From positions 1 through 47,013 of the forward strand of contig NZ_CAJXGF010000017.1 in the NCBI RefSeq assembly GCF_913053745.1: a stretch of 47,013 bases of DNA. Direction: 5' to 3'. Below, in pieces: positions 16,679 through 24,262 of this stretch. The notes beneath the pieces were generated by a model. The model worked only from the letters and a program-made list of their open reading frames with translations, was not told where the DNA came from and made no database searches. The position numbers were made by a program, and so were the translations under genes. Each line of letters starts with the position of its first letter. Positions within the stretch are counted from its first letter, which is position 1. Source of the DNA: an uncultured Nitratireductor sp. Lineage in GTDB: Bacteria > Pseudomonadota > Alphaproteobacteria > Rhizobiales > Rhizobiaceae.

Positions 16679-18190
16679 TCAGCCTCCAATCTGATAGGTG
16701 GGTTCGCGATCGATCGCGTCCGCACTGTCTTCGAGTTCTGTCTCGGTCCATTCGTCGCCGAGCAATTCTGGCTTGTCGTAATCGAGCATCGCCTGCCAGT
16801 GGCGTTCGACGTCTTCTCCATAGAGTTCGGCGGCTATGGCATAGGCCAGCCATCGCGCCCCGTCGCTGATGCCGGGGATGTCGCCCGAGACTTTACCAAG
16901 GCTCGCCGAGGCGCCGTAGTTGAAGCAATAGATGCTGGAGAGCCAGGGCGCAGTGCCAGGCGTGCGTTCGCGGAGCGAGAAATCGGGACTGAGATAAGGG
17001 AAATTTGCCAGCTCGCGGCTTTCTTCGCCTGCCGGCGGCGTATAGCGATCGCCCCAAAGCAGGATTTCTCGCGCGGCTTCACCCAACTCGGCCCGCGCCA
17101 GCGGATCGACGGTGAAACCGGTGCCGAGGATGAGATAATCGGTACGGACTGTCTTGCCGGCAGTGGTTTCGATGACCACTTCTTCGCCTTCATTCCAGAC
17201 ATGCCTGATACCCTGGCCGAAATGGAAGAAGGCGTTCTGGTGCCGGCTGACGCGCATGGTGGAGCCACGCGGCGAGGGGGTCTGCGTTGTGAAAGAGTAT
17301 TGCATGAAGCGCCAACGCCACTCGTCCGGCAATTCGGCATAGCCGGCCGTAAACCCGAAGGATCCGATGCCCATCATCTTATTGATTGTCGGCATTTCCT
17401 TGCGGCGAATGAGGTGCCGCACTTCCTTCGCGCCGGCTTCGAGCGCCTCGGCCGAATTGTCGACCGCCGATGCGCCGACACCGATCACGACCACGCGTTT
17501 TCCCCTGAGGGCCGGAAAATCTATGTCTTCGGAGGAATGGGCCCAGAGGCGTTTCGGCAAAGCTGAGACGAAACCAGGAATGTTGGGGTGGCCGGTGCCG
17601 TCACGGCCCGTGGCCATGACGAATTTCCGAGTGAGGACTGAGCTTTCCTTTGCTCCGGCGCCGCGCAATTCGAGCCGCAGAAGATCCCCTTCCGGTGTCA
17701 CGCTTTTGACCTCGACCTCGTTTTCCACCGGAAGATCGAGCACGTTCCGATACCAGATGAGATAGTCCATCCACATGGGGCGGGGAATCTTGTCCAATGC
17801 GTTCCAGGCATCGAGGCCGTATTGTGCTTCATACCATGCGCGAAAGGTGAGAGCCCCCATGCCATAGGCCGGTCCGGGCAGGGTTTTGGGCGAACGGAGC
17901 GTTTCCATGCGCGCATAGGTCAGCCACGGCCCTTCATATCCGCTGGGATTGCGATCGAAGATTCGCATGTTTCGAATCCCGCCAGATCGAAGCGCGAAAC
18001 TCGCGACGAGGCCGCACATACCGCCGCCTATGACCACGACATCGTGAATCTTCTCGCCCGTTTCGGTGCGTCGCTCGGGTACCCAGTTGGGCGATGGCAG
18101 GTTGAGGCATTCCAGGTCGAACTGGATGCGATCGGCCAGGGCGTCGAGGCCTTGTGCAGCTCCGGGAGTGGAATGAAACTGACGGGTCAT
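16679..18190 (-). CDS. FAD/NAD(P)-dependent oxidoreductase, flavin-monooxygenase-like
   Basis: A 503-residue two-dinucleotide-domain flavoprotein. The FAD motif VVIGGGMCG has Gly55, Gly57 and Gly60; an ATG motif (ATGRDG, 193-198) ends the FAD domain; the NADPH motif VVVIGVGASA lies near 233-242. This architecture fits flavin-containing or Baeyer-Villiger-type monooxygenases and N-hydroxylases, enzymes that oxygenate amines, sulfides or ketones. No signal peptide, so cytosolic. ATG 18190 overlaps the LysR stop (ATGA) and is preceded by GAGGATC. As first enzyme of the operon it probably performs the committing oxidation of the imported compound. The FxGxxxHxxxW fingerprint of true Baeyer-Villiger enzymes is not clearly present. 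Confidence 0.72.
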   Translation of the reverse strand: MTRQFHSTPGAAQGLDALADRIQFDLECLNLPSPNWVPERRTETGEKIHDVVVIGGGMCGLVASFALRSGGIRNMRIFDRNPSGYEGPWLTYARMETLRSPKTLPGPAYGMGALTFRAWYEAQYGLDAWNALDKIPRPMWMDYLIWYRNVLDLPVENEVEVKSVTPEGDLLRLELRGAGAKESSVLTRKFVMATGRDGTGHPNIPGFVSALPKRLWAHSSEDIDFPALRGKRVVVIGVGASAVDNSAEALEAGAKEVRHLIRRKEMPTINKMMGIGSFGFTAGYAELPDEWRWRFMQYSFTTQTPSPRGSTMRVSRHQNAFFHFGQGIRHVWNEGEEVVIETTAGKTVRTDYLILGTGFTVDPLARAELGEAAREILLWGDRYTPPAGEESRELANFPYLSPDFSLRERTPGTAPWLSSIYCFNYGASASLGKVSGDIPGISDGARWLAYAIAAELYGEDVERHWQAMLDYDKPELLGDEWTETELEDSADAIDREPTYQIGG

Positions 18191-19185
18191 GCTGATCCTC
18201 GATGGTGGTCCTGGCTGTCCGATGAGGGCTGCGCGGCGACCGGCGTTCCCCGGTTCATCGTCTGCGCACTCTGCGCGGGGTCGAGTATCTTGAGATCCGG
18301 TATGATACGGCGTGCCTCTGCCTCGACGGCGTCGATCAACTGTGCCACGAGAGGGCGCAAGGGGCGTGAGGCCGCGGCGACGGCACCCCAATAAAATGGT
18401 ACGGAGACGTCGATCGGCCGGATCACCACGCCTGGCAGTTGCACGCCATAGGCGCTGACGGGATCGACGATGGAGACGACTCCGGTCTTCTGCACCAGCC
18501 GCAAGGCGGAGTAGGATACGTTGGTGCGTATCAACGGTCCAGGACAGACACCGTGCGCTTCCATCACCCGAGAGACCTGACGTTGGAAACGACCGGGATC
18601 GAGCATGGTTACGAACCGTCGCCCCGAAAAGGCGGACAGCGGTACGGTGTCATATTCTGTGAGCGGGTCGCCTTCGGGCAGTGCGGCGACATCGTTGGCG
18701 CAGTAGAGGCGAACCAGTTCCAGGCCGGGTACGTCGAGCGGCATGCTGGAAAACCCGATCTCGGCACCGCCGGAGCCGACTTCCTGAGCAACCATGTTTG
18801 GAAGATATTGTGCGACCTGGATTTCAGGAGGCAGTTTCTCGGCGGCGAATTCGGCCAGCGCGGCGGGAATGACGCCGGTGGCGATGGCGGACGTGGCGGC
18901 AACCTGGAGCGTGCGCCCCTTGCCGGTGGCGATCGCGCGGGCGCGTGCCGCCAGGCCCGTTAGGGAATTCAGGACACGGCGCGCTTCTTCTTCGAAAGCG
19001 ATGCCTTCATCTGAAAGCATGACGCGCCGTCCGGCACGCTGGAGAAGCGAAAACCCAAGCTTGGCTTCGAGGTCCTGAATGGTGCGGGTAACCGATGGCT
19101 GCGAGCGTTCCAGAAGCACCGCCGCCTTGGTGATGCTTCCCGTTTCGGCAACAGCCAGAAAGGTCTGAAGGTCCCGGGTTTCCAT
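18187..19185 (-). CDS. LysR-family transcriptional regulator
   Basis: A 332-residue LysR protein: N-terminal winged helix METRDLQTFLAVAETGSITK (helix-turn-helix continuing through SQPSVTRTIQDLE), and an effector-binding domain from about 90. ATG 19185 gives the normal LysR N-terminus, although no good ribosome-binding site precedes it. Unusually for LysR regulators, which are normally divergent from their targets, this gene is the first gene of the operon it presumably controls, with its stop overlapping the flavoprotein start. The co-inducer is unknown. Confidence 0.85.
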   Translation of the reverse strand: METRDLQTFLAVAETGSITKAAVLLERSQPSVTRTIQDLEAKLGFSLLQRAGRRVMLSDEGIAFEEEARRVLNSLTGLAARARAIATGKGRTLQVAATSAIATGVIPAALAEFAAEKLPPEIQVAQYLPNMVAQEVGSGGAEIGFSSMPLDVPGLELVRLYCANDVAALPEGDPLTEYDTVPLSAFSGRRFVTMLDPGRFQRQVSRVMEAHGVCPGPLIRTNVSYSALRLVQKTGVVSIVDPVSAYGVQLPGVVIRPIDVSVPFYWGAVAAASRPLRPLVAQLIDAVEAEARRIIPDLKILDPAQSAQTMNRGTPVAAQPSSDSQDHHRGSA

Positions 19186-19228
19186 TTGATATATGCTATA
19201 TGAATGATTTCGAATAATCCATCCATTA

Positions 19229-19242
19229 TTGACATAAATCAA
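19229..19242. promoter_or_regulatory. FNR/FixK-like box upstream of the LysR gene
   Basis: TTGACATAAATCAA fits the TTGA-N6-TCAA pattern recognised by FNR/FixK-type regulators common in rhizobia. It lies 44-57 bases upstream of the LysR ATG in an AT-rich stretch. A chance match is possible; no matching -10 element could be fixed. Confidence 0.35.
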
Positions 19243-19351
19243 AGCGCCGGTGGCATACCGACGCTGGCCAGCGGTTCCGTCACCAATCAAATAGTCGGCG
19301 AAAGAGCTAGAGTGCCGGGTTGGCGGTGCTGTGAATGTCTCGGACCTGACC

Positions 19352-20692
19352 CTAGATGAAGCCGAGGCCGTTGATAAGGATCAGCGCGATGGCCAGTGGC
19401 GCGACATAGCGTATGATGAAGCGCCATGCGGAAACCAGGGCCGGGGCAAGGGCCGAGCCGTCAACAAATTCCTCCTCGCCCTTGTGCTTGAGGGACCAGC
19501 CCATAAACAGCGCAACCAGTAGACCGCCGAGAGGCAGCGTTATGTTGCTCGTCATATAATCCAGCGCATCGAGCAGCACGTTTCCGCCGATGGTGAAGCC
19601 GGACATGATGCCGAGGCTGAGCGAGGCGGGAACCGCCAGGGCGAAGGTTGCAACGCCCGCACCGACGGCCACCTTCGTGCGGTTCGCTTCGCCCTCGTCC
19701 ATGAAGTAGGTAATGACGACCTCAAGCAGGGCGACCGAACTGGTGAGTGCAGCGATCGCGAGGAGAAAGAAGAAAAGCGCGGCAAAGAAGCTGCCGAACG
19801 GCATTTGCGCGAAGATCGAGGGCAGGGTGATGAAGGTAAGGCCCGGTCCGGCCGATGGGGTTGCACCGAAGGCGAAGACAGCTGGCAGGATCACCAGGCC
19901 GGCAAGCACTGCAACCAGGGCATCGAGAACCGTGACGGCCAGCGCCGAGCCGGCTATGTCGTCATGCCGATGCATGTAGGAACCGTAGGTGATCATCGCG
20001 CCCATGCCGAGCGAAAGGGAGAAGAAGGCCTGTCCCAGGGCGGCCAGTAGCGTGCCCCACGTGACCTTCGTGAAATCGGGTTGGAGGAAGAAGGCGACAC
20101 CCTCGACCGCACCGTCGAGCGTGACCGAGCGCGCCACGAGGACGAGAAGAATGATGAAAAGCGCCGGCATGAGAAGACGCGCCGCGCGTTCGATGCCGTT
20201 GGCGATGCCACCCAGGGCGACGAAGACGGTAAGCCCGACGAAGAGAGCGGTGTATAAGACCGGCTCGAGGGGATCCGTGATGAAGGTGTCGAATGCGCTG
20301 CCGACCTGCTCGAGATCCGACAGCAGTACCGATCCCGCAATCGATTTGGCCATATAAGCGACGGTCCAGCCAGCGATCACGCAATAAAAGGACAGGATCA
20401 CAAACGCGGTAAGAATGCTCATATAGCCGACAAGCGGCCACGCACCGCCGGCCAACTTTCTGAAAGCGCCAGCCGGGTCGAGTTGTGTCGATCGACCGAT
20501 TATCAACTCCGCGATCAGCACGGAAACACCGATCGAAAAGACGATCCCGAGATAGATCAGCAGGAATGCTCCACCGCCGTTTTCCCCGGTGACATACGGA
20601 AAACGCCAGACATTGCCGAGGCCGACGGCAGAACCGGCTGCTGCCAGAATGAACCCCATTCTGGAGGTCCAGTGTTCGCGAGTTTGTTTCAT
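19352..20692 (-). CDS. Sodium-dependent transporter of the NSS (SNF) family
   Basis: A 446-residue inner-membrane symporter with about eleven or twelve helices. The first helix carries the family signature GSAVGLGNVWRFPY followed by GENGGGAFLLIY, the sodium and substrate site. NSS proteins import amino acids, or related amines, with Na+. It lies 166 bases upstream of the LysR gene on the same strand, so it may be part of the same regulon as a secondary uptake route, but the gap allows separate control. The substrate cannot be read from the sequence. Confidence 0.9.
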   Translation of the reverse strand: MKQTREHWTSRMGFILAAAGSAVGLGNVWRFPYVTGENGGGAFLLIYLGIVFSIGVSVLIAELIIGRSTQLDPAGAFRKLAGGAWPLVGYMSILTAFVILSFYCVIAGWTVAYMAKSIAGSVLLSDLEQVGSAFDTFITDPLEPVLYTALFVGLTVFVALGGIANGIERAARLLMPALFIILLVLVARSVTLDGAVEGVAFFLQPDFTKVTWGTLLAALGQAFFSLSLGMGAMITYGSYMHRHDDIAGSALAVTVLDALVAVLAGLVILPAVFAFGATPSAGPGLTFITLPSIFAQMPFGSFFAALFFFLLAIAALTSSVALLEVVITYFMDEGEANRTKVAVGAGVATFALAVPASLSLGIMSGFTIGGNVLLDALDYMTSNITLPLGGLLVALFMGWSLKHKGEEEFVDGSALAPALVSAWRFIIRYVAPLAIALILINGLGFI

Positions 20693-21044
20693 TTGGTCGC
20701 CGACTGATTGTTAGTGAAATTTCTTGCTCGAAAGGATGGGGCGTCGGCTTTCGCTCACGCACCATCGCTTTTGGAAATGAGGATGCCGTTGGTGTCGCGT
20801 TACAATTGGGTGCGGGAAGCCACGGTGCCCGGTTGGCGTTTATGGGCAATAAGGGGGGCTGCAAAATCACTTTGATCGTCGGGCGGCAACATTCGATGAT
20901 CCATAATTGGACAGTATCACATTATAACGAACGCTCTTCGGCACGCTGGGTGGATAAAGTTACCGTTCCGGAAAGCTGTCGATGGCGCGGCGCTTGACGT
21001 GCTCTATCGTTGAAAGAAGCGCCGGGCTTCATCAATGTGGAACC
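20693..21044. other. Gap between the NSS transporter and DUF1403 genes
   Basis: The divergent genes leave about 350 bases, AT-richer towards the right (20890-20935). Presumed promoters for both directions lie here. I see no RNA gene, repeat or convincing reading frame. If the DUF1403 gene starts at ATG 20982 the gap is 289 bases. Confidence 0.4.
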
Positions 21045-22007
21045 ATGATTCGTCCTTCGTCACACCATCCGGAAAGGATGGCATCATCGGATGCGCTTTG
21101 TATGCGTATTCCCGATTGGTTGCGTTTGGCGATACAGGCTTCGGAACTAGACGCAACCTTTGCGGCAGGTGCTGCCTTCGCTGTGCTGGATGCGCATGTG
21201 CGCGAAACGAGGTTTTCGGCGCAGGCCTGGCGTTACCGCTTGGCCTTGGGTGCGGCGGCAACGGCTTGCCGAAAGACCGGCCGGCCGGAGGACGAGGCGG
21301 CTTTGCGCGATGCTTTTCTTCTCACGCGTACGGGTGACGATGCCGGTCCGGCCGGTCGGATGCTGCTCGGCTGGCGGCTGCTCGTTTCAACACCGGTCGA
21401 TGAACTCGCAAGCGAGGACACGCTCGGCTCTTTGATCGAAATGTGCGGTTATCGGCTGGATGGCCGCGCGTCTGACCTTGGTGATTTGATGAAAGAGGCG
21501 ACCGGCATCGGACAGAACCCGCTTGCCGCGGCGGAACGGGTCTATCGCTCGGTGCAGCGTCTCTGGCCGGAATACGAGGCCGTTATCGCTCCATGGCTCT
21601 GCGATGCCGTGGTAGCGCGCGTGCTTGGCTGGTCCCGGGCTGTTCCTCTTTTCCTGATTGCGGGAAGTGCGAGGCGCGATCGCGCCCAGGGATCTTATAA
21701 ACCCGATCGCGGGGCCGACGGCTCCATGATTGCCAGCCGTTATGCCTGCGCCGCGCTGGAGGCGGTTGATCGGGCAATTCTGCTGGAGCGGCGGGCCACT
21801 CGGCTCCTTCAGGTCGCTCCCAAGCTTCGTGCCAAGGGTGCGCAGGGTATTGTGCAGACCCTTCTCGCCGACGATGCGTTGATGGCCTCCCATGCGTTTT
21901 CAAACATGAGTGACCGTGGACTGCGACGTCTTTTCGCTCGGCTTGTTTCGCTCGGCGCGGTGCGCGAATTGAGCGGCCGCGATAGCTTTCGCATTTACGG
22001 GCTGTGA
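21045..22007 (+). CDS. DUF1403 family protein
   Basis: A protein of about 320 residues, recognised as DUF1403 from the DATFAAGAAFAVLDAHVRE start of the conserved region, the EDEAALRDAFLLT and GDDAGPAGRMLLGWR segments and the C-terminal SDRGLRRLFARLVSLGAVRELSGR helix-turn region. The function of the family is unknown; it is largely confined to Rhizobiales and often sits on plasmids next to scpB-like genes, as here (one base before the next start). ATG 21045 is chosen because conserved sequence begins about 25 residues later; ATG 20982, preceded by GGAAAG, would add 21 residues, and ATG 21078 is also possible. Confidence 0.75.
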   Translation: MIRPSSHHPERMASSDALCMRIPDWLRLAIQASELDATFAAGAAFAVLDAHVRETRFSAQAWRYRLALGAAATACRKTGRPEDEAALRDAFLLTRTGDDAGPAGRMLLGWRLLVSTPVDELASEDTLGSLIEMCGYRLDGRASDLGDLMKEATGIGQNPLAAAERVYRSVQRLWPEYEAVIAPWLCDAVVARVLGWSRAVPLFLIAGSARRDRAQGSYKPDRGADGSMIASRYACAALEAVDRAILLERRATRLLQVAPKLRAKGAQGIVQTLLADDALMASHAFSNMSDRGLRRLFARLVSLGAVRELSGRDSFRIYGL

Positions 22008-22008
22008 A

Positions 22009-22674
22009 ATGATGAGCGCGCAAACCGGCAAGCAGAAAAACGGGGCGGAAACGAACGCTCCTCTGTTCGACCGCGAACTCGAGCATTTGCCGCAGGCTCT
22101 CCGTTGGCGGGAATGGATGGCACGAGTGGAGGCGGTCATCTTCGCGGCGCGGGAACCCGTGACGCGCGAAACGCTGGCGCAGGTTGTGGGGCGCGGTTGC
22201 AACCTCGATCTTATCATCGAGGATATAAGCGCCGAACTCACCGACCGACCTTATGAACTGGTGCGCGTGGCTGGGGGCTGGCAGCATCGGACCCGGCCTT
22301 CCCTGGCCGACGCGATCCGCACGGCGTTTGGCATTGTCGAGACGGGGGAGAGCTTGAGCGAGGCCGAGGCTCTGGTGTTAATGTCCATCGGCTATTTTCA
22401 ACCGATCACTCGTGCCGAACTGTCGAGCTTCTTTGCTCGCGAGGTTTCGCGCGACCTGATCGGCAAGTTGCGCCGTGCCGGCTTCATTGCCTCCGGTCCG
22501 CGTAGTCCGCAACCGGGTGCGCCCTATACCTATGTGACGACGCCGGCGTTTTTAGCGCATTTTGGCTTTGAGACGCTTCGCGACCTTCCCGATTTCGACA
22601 TGCTGGAGGATGCTGGGCTCTTGAACAAGGAGCGCCTGCTCGAGGATATCCCTGGCGCCATGGGGCGTCTGTAA
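22009..22674 (+). CDS. scpB: ScpB-like segregation/condensation protein (plasmid-type)
   Basis: A 221-residue winged-helix protein. WMARVEAVIFAAREPVTRETLAQVVG is the ScpB opening, followed by YELVRVAGGWQHRTRP and the second winged helix with EAEALVLMSIGYFQPITRAELSSFF. ScpB normally works with ScpA and SMC to condense chromosomes. Here neither ScpA nor SMC is near; the partner is DUF1403. This is the divergent accessory version seen on rhizobial replicons rather than the housekeeping copy, so a role in maintenance or regulation of the replicon is possible. Two adjacent ATGs (22009 and 22012) are both usable. Confidence 0.78.
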   Translation: MMSAQTGKQKNGAETNAPLFDRELEHLPQALRWREWMARVEAVIFAAREPVTRETLAQVVGRGCNLDLIIEDISAELTDRPYELVRVAGGWQHRTRPSLADAIRTAFGIVETGESLSEAEALVLMSIGYFQPITRAELSSFFAREVSRDLIGKLRRAGFIASGPRSPQPGAPYTYVTTPAFLAHFGFETLRDLPDFDMLEDAGLLNKERLLEDIPGAMGRL

Positions 22675-22949
22675 CGGCAGGATCCGCAGTGCGGTCCCGG
22701 TCTTGGGCCGGTTTGCCGGGATCTCGAATGTGCCGGCCGGCAACCGGTCTACAAGAATCTGTCTCCCGGTCGTAAAAACGGCACAAGCCCTTCCGTCTTT
22801 CAAACTGTGGGAGATTGATGTGGGATCTCTCGTGCTGCCAGCGATTTTCGCCGAACATGTGCCAGGGTTTTTCTGCGATCGGCCAGCAATCTTTCCACAG
22901 GCTTCGGTACAGGATTTCCAGTGCGATATGCCCGAAAACGTCACGTTGC

Positions 22950-22960
22950 ATACGTTGTCG
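22950..22960 (-). promoter_or_regulatory. GntR-type box before the importer operon (distal)
   Basis: ATACGTTGTCG here (reverse complement CGACAACGTAT) is identical over 11 bases to 35909-35919 upstream of otnK and resembles the CACAATGTATAC box at 31836. It lies about 110 bases upstream of the ugpC start. Confidence 0.45.
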
Positions 22961-23042
22961 ATAAAATTTGACGCCGCGAGCGGAGCGCTAAAATCCAAGT
23001 TTTGCCTGTTGCGCTCGATGCAGAATGCGGACACTATACGAC

Positions 23043-23054
23043 AATGAATACATT
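23043..23054. promoter_or_regulatory. GntR-type box before the importer operon (proximal)
   Basis: AATGAATACATT differs by one base from the perfect palindrome AATGTATACATT at 31838-31849. It ends 18 bases before the ugpC start codon, where bound protein would block transcription or the ribosome-binding region. Confidence 0.5.
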
Positions 23055-23074
23055 AAGGAGGAGGAGCCTTAATG
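23051..23074 (+). promoter_or_regulatory. Start-codon hairpin with the Shine-Dalgarno in its loop
   Basis: CATTAAGG (23051-23058) and CCTTAATG (23067-23074) are perfect 8-bp arms. The eight-base loop is AGGAGGAG, the ribosome-binding site, and the ATG of ugpC (23072-23074) closes the stem. Folding would hide the start codon while displaying the Shine-Dalgarno, a plausible translational control device. Confidence 0.5.
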
Positions 23075-24136
23075 GCCACAGTGATGTTTCGCGATGTCCG
23101 CAAGGCGTTCGGGCAGGTGGAAGTTCTGCACGGTGTCTCGGTGGATATCGAGGAGGGACAGTTCGTCGTTCTGGTCGGACCGTCCGGCTGTGGAAAATCG
23201 ACCTTGCTGCGCATGTTGGCGGGCCTGGAGCATATAACCGCTGGTGAGATCGTGATCGGCGACAGGGTGGTGAACACGCTGCCGCCCAAGGATCGGGACA
23301 TCGCCATGGTGTTCCAGAACTACGCGCTCTATCCACACATCACCGTTGCCGAGAACATGGGCTTCTCGCTCATGCTGAAGGGCGCGGCGAAGACCGACAT
23401 CGAGGCGAAGGTGCGCCCGGCGGCGGAAATCTTGGGACTGACGCATCTGCTCGACCGCTATCCGCGCCAGCTTTCCGGCGGCCAACGCCAGCGCGTTGCC
23501 ATGGGACGCGCCATCGTTCGCAATCCGCAAGTGTTCCTTTTCGATGAGCCGCTTTCGAACCTGGATGCCAAGCTGCGCGTTTCCATGCGCTCCGAGATCA
23601 AGAATTTGCATCAGCGGCTGAAGACGACAACGGTTTACGTTACCCACGACCAGATCGAGGCGATGACCATGGCCGACAAGATTGTCGTTATGCATGACGG
23701 CATCGTCGAACAGGTCGGCGAGCCGCTCGAGCTTTACGACCGACCGGCCAATCTCTTCGTCGCGGGATTTATCGGCTCGCCGGCCATGAACATGACGCCG
23801 GGGCGATTGAATGACGACGATCCTGGCGTGTTCGTGACCGGGCAGGGTCAGCGCATCAGCGTCGCCAATGTCGGCGCGGCAAAACCCGGACGCGACCTGA
23901 TCTGCGGTATCCGGCCCGAGGCAATTCATCTGCGTGGCGATGTTGCCCTGCGCGTCAAAGTGGTCGAGCCGACCGGTTCTGAAACCCATGTCGTCGCCGA
24001 TCTCGACGGAAATGAAATGACCTGCGTTTTCCGTGAACGCATCAAGGCCGGGCCGGGAGACGAATTGAAGGTCTCCATCGACCCGGAAGCCATTCATCTC
24101 TTCGATGCCGAGGGAGGTCAGAGGCTCTCGGCTTAA
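23072..24136 (+). CDS. ugpC: Carbohydrate ABC transporter ATP-binding protein (UgpC/MalK-type)
   Basis: A 354-residue ATPase: Walker A GPSGCGKST at 36-44, signature LSGGQRQR from 134, Walker B VFLFDEP near 154-160, His switch in VTHDQIEAMTM, and a C-terminal MalK-type regulatory barrel from about 240 that ends IHLFDAEGG. It powers the downstream binding protein and permeases. Placing the ATPase first, before the binding protein, is less usual than having it last. Translation starts inside the hairpin at 23051-23074. Confidence 0.9.
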   Translation: MATVMFRDVRKAFGQVEVLHGVSVDIEEGQFVVLVGPSGCGKSTLLRMLAGLEHITAGEIVIGDRVVNTLPPKDRDIAMVFQNYALYPHITVAENMGFSLMLKGAAKTDIEAKVRPAAEILGLTHLLDRYPRQLSGGQRQRVAMGRAIVRNPQVFLFDEPLSNLDAKLRVSMRSEIKNLHQRLKTTTVYVTHDQIEAMTMADKIVVMHDGIVEQVGEPLELYDRPANLFVAGFIGSPAMNMTPGRLNDDDPGVFVTGQGQRISVANVGAAKPGRDLICGIRPEAIHLRGDVALRVKVVEPTGSETHVVADLDGNEMTCVFRERIKAGPGDELKVSIDPEAIHLFDAEGGQRLSA

Positions 24137-24142
24137 CTTGAT

Positions 24143-24172
24143 TTTGGCGTCGCCGGGGAGGACGACGCCAAA
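24143..24172 (+). terminator. Hairpin between ugpC and the binding-protein gene
   Basis: TTTGGCGTCG (24143-24152) and CGACGCCAAA (24163-24172) are perfect 10-bp arms around a 10-base loop, seven bases past the ugpC stop. No T-run follows, so it may only partly reduce readthrough or protect the ugpC message. Confidence 0.5.
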
Positions 24173-24262
24173 TGTGGGGTGCCGTGGCGCCCGACGTTAA
24201 TGCGGCAGTCAACCGCTTTGCGGCATCGCTCGGGTGTCGCGAGTTTGAGGAGGAGACGTGCA

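Larger units (their letters stand above)
22675..23071. other. Gap between scpB and the acid-sugar importer
   Basis: About 400 bases. The left two-thirds hold GC-rich repeats such as CCGGCCGGCAACCGG and frames open on both strands (22703-23047 plus; 22552-23034 minus) that match nothing I recognise and lack ribosome-binding sites. The right third is the regulatory region of ugpC, with two GntR-type boxes and a start-codon hairpin. A decayed gene is possible in the left part. Confidence 0.4.

Noticed and set aside
22703-23047. Possible small gene of 114 codons before ugpC
   Set aside because: No ribosome-binding site, no recognised domain, and it runs into the regulatory boxes of ugpC; kept only as a possible relic.
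23069-24097. Minus-strand open frame opposite ugpC
   Set aside because: Antisense to an intact ABC ATPase and starts within it; no recognisable domain.
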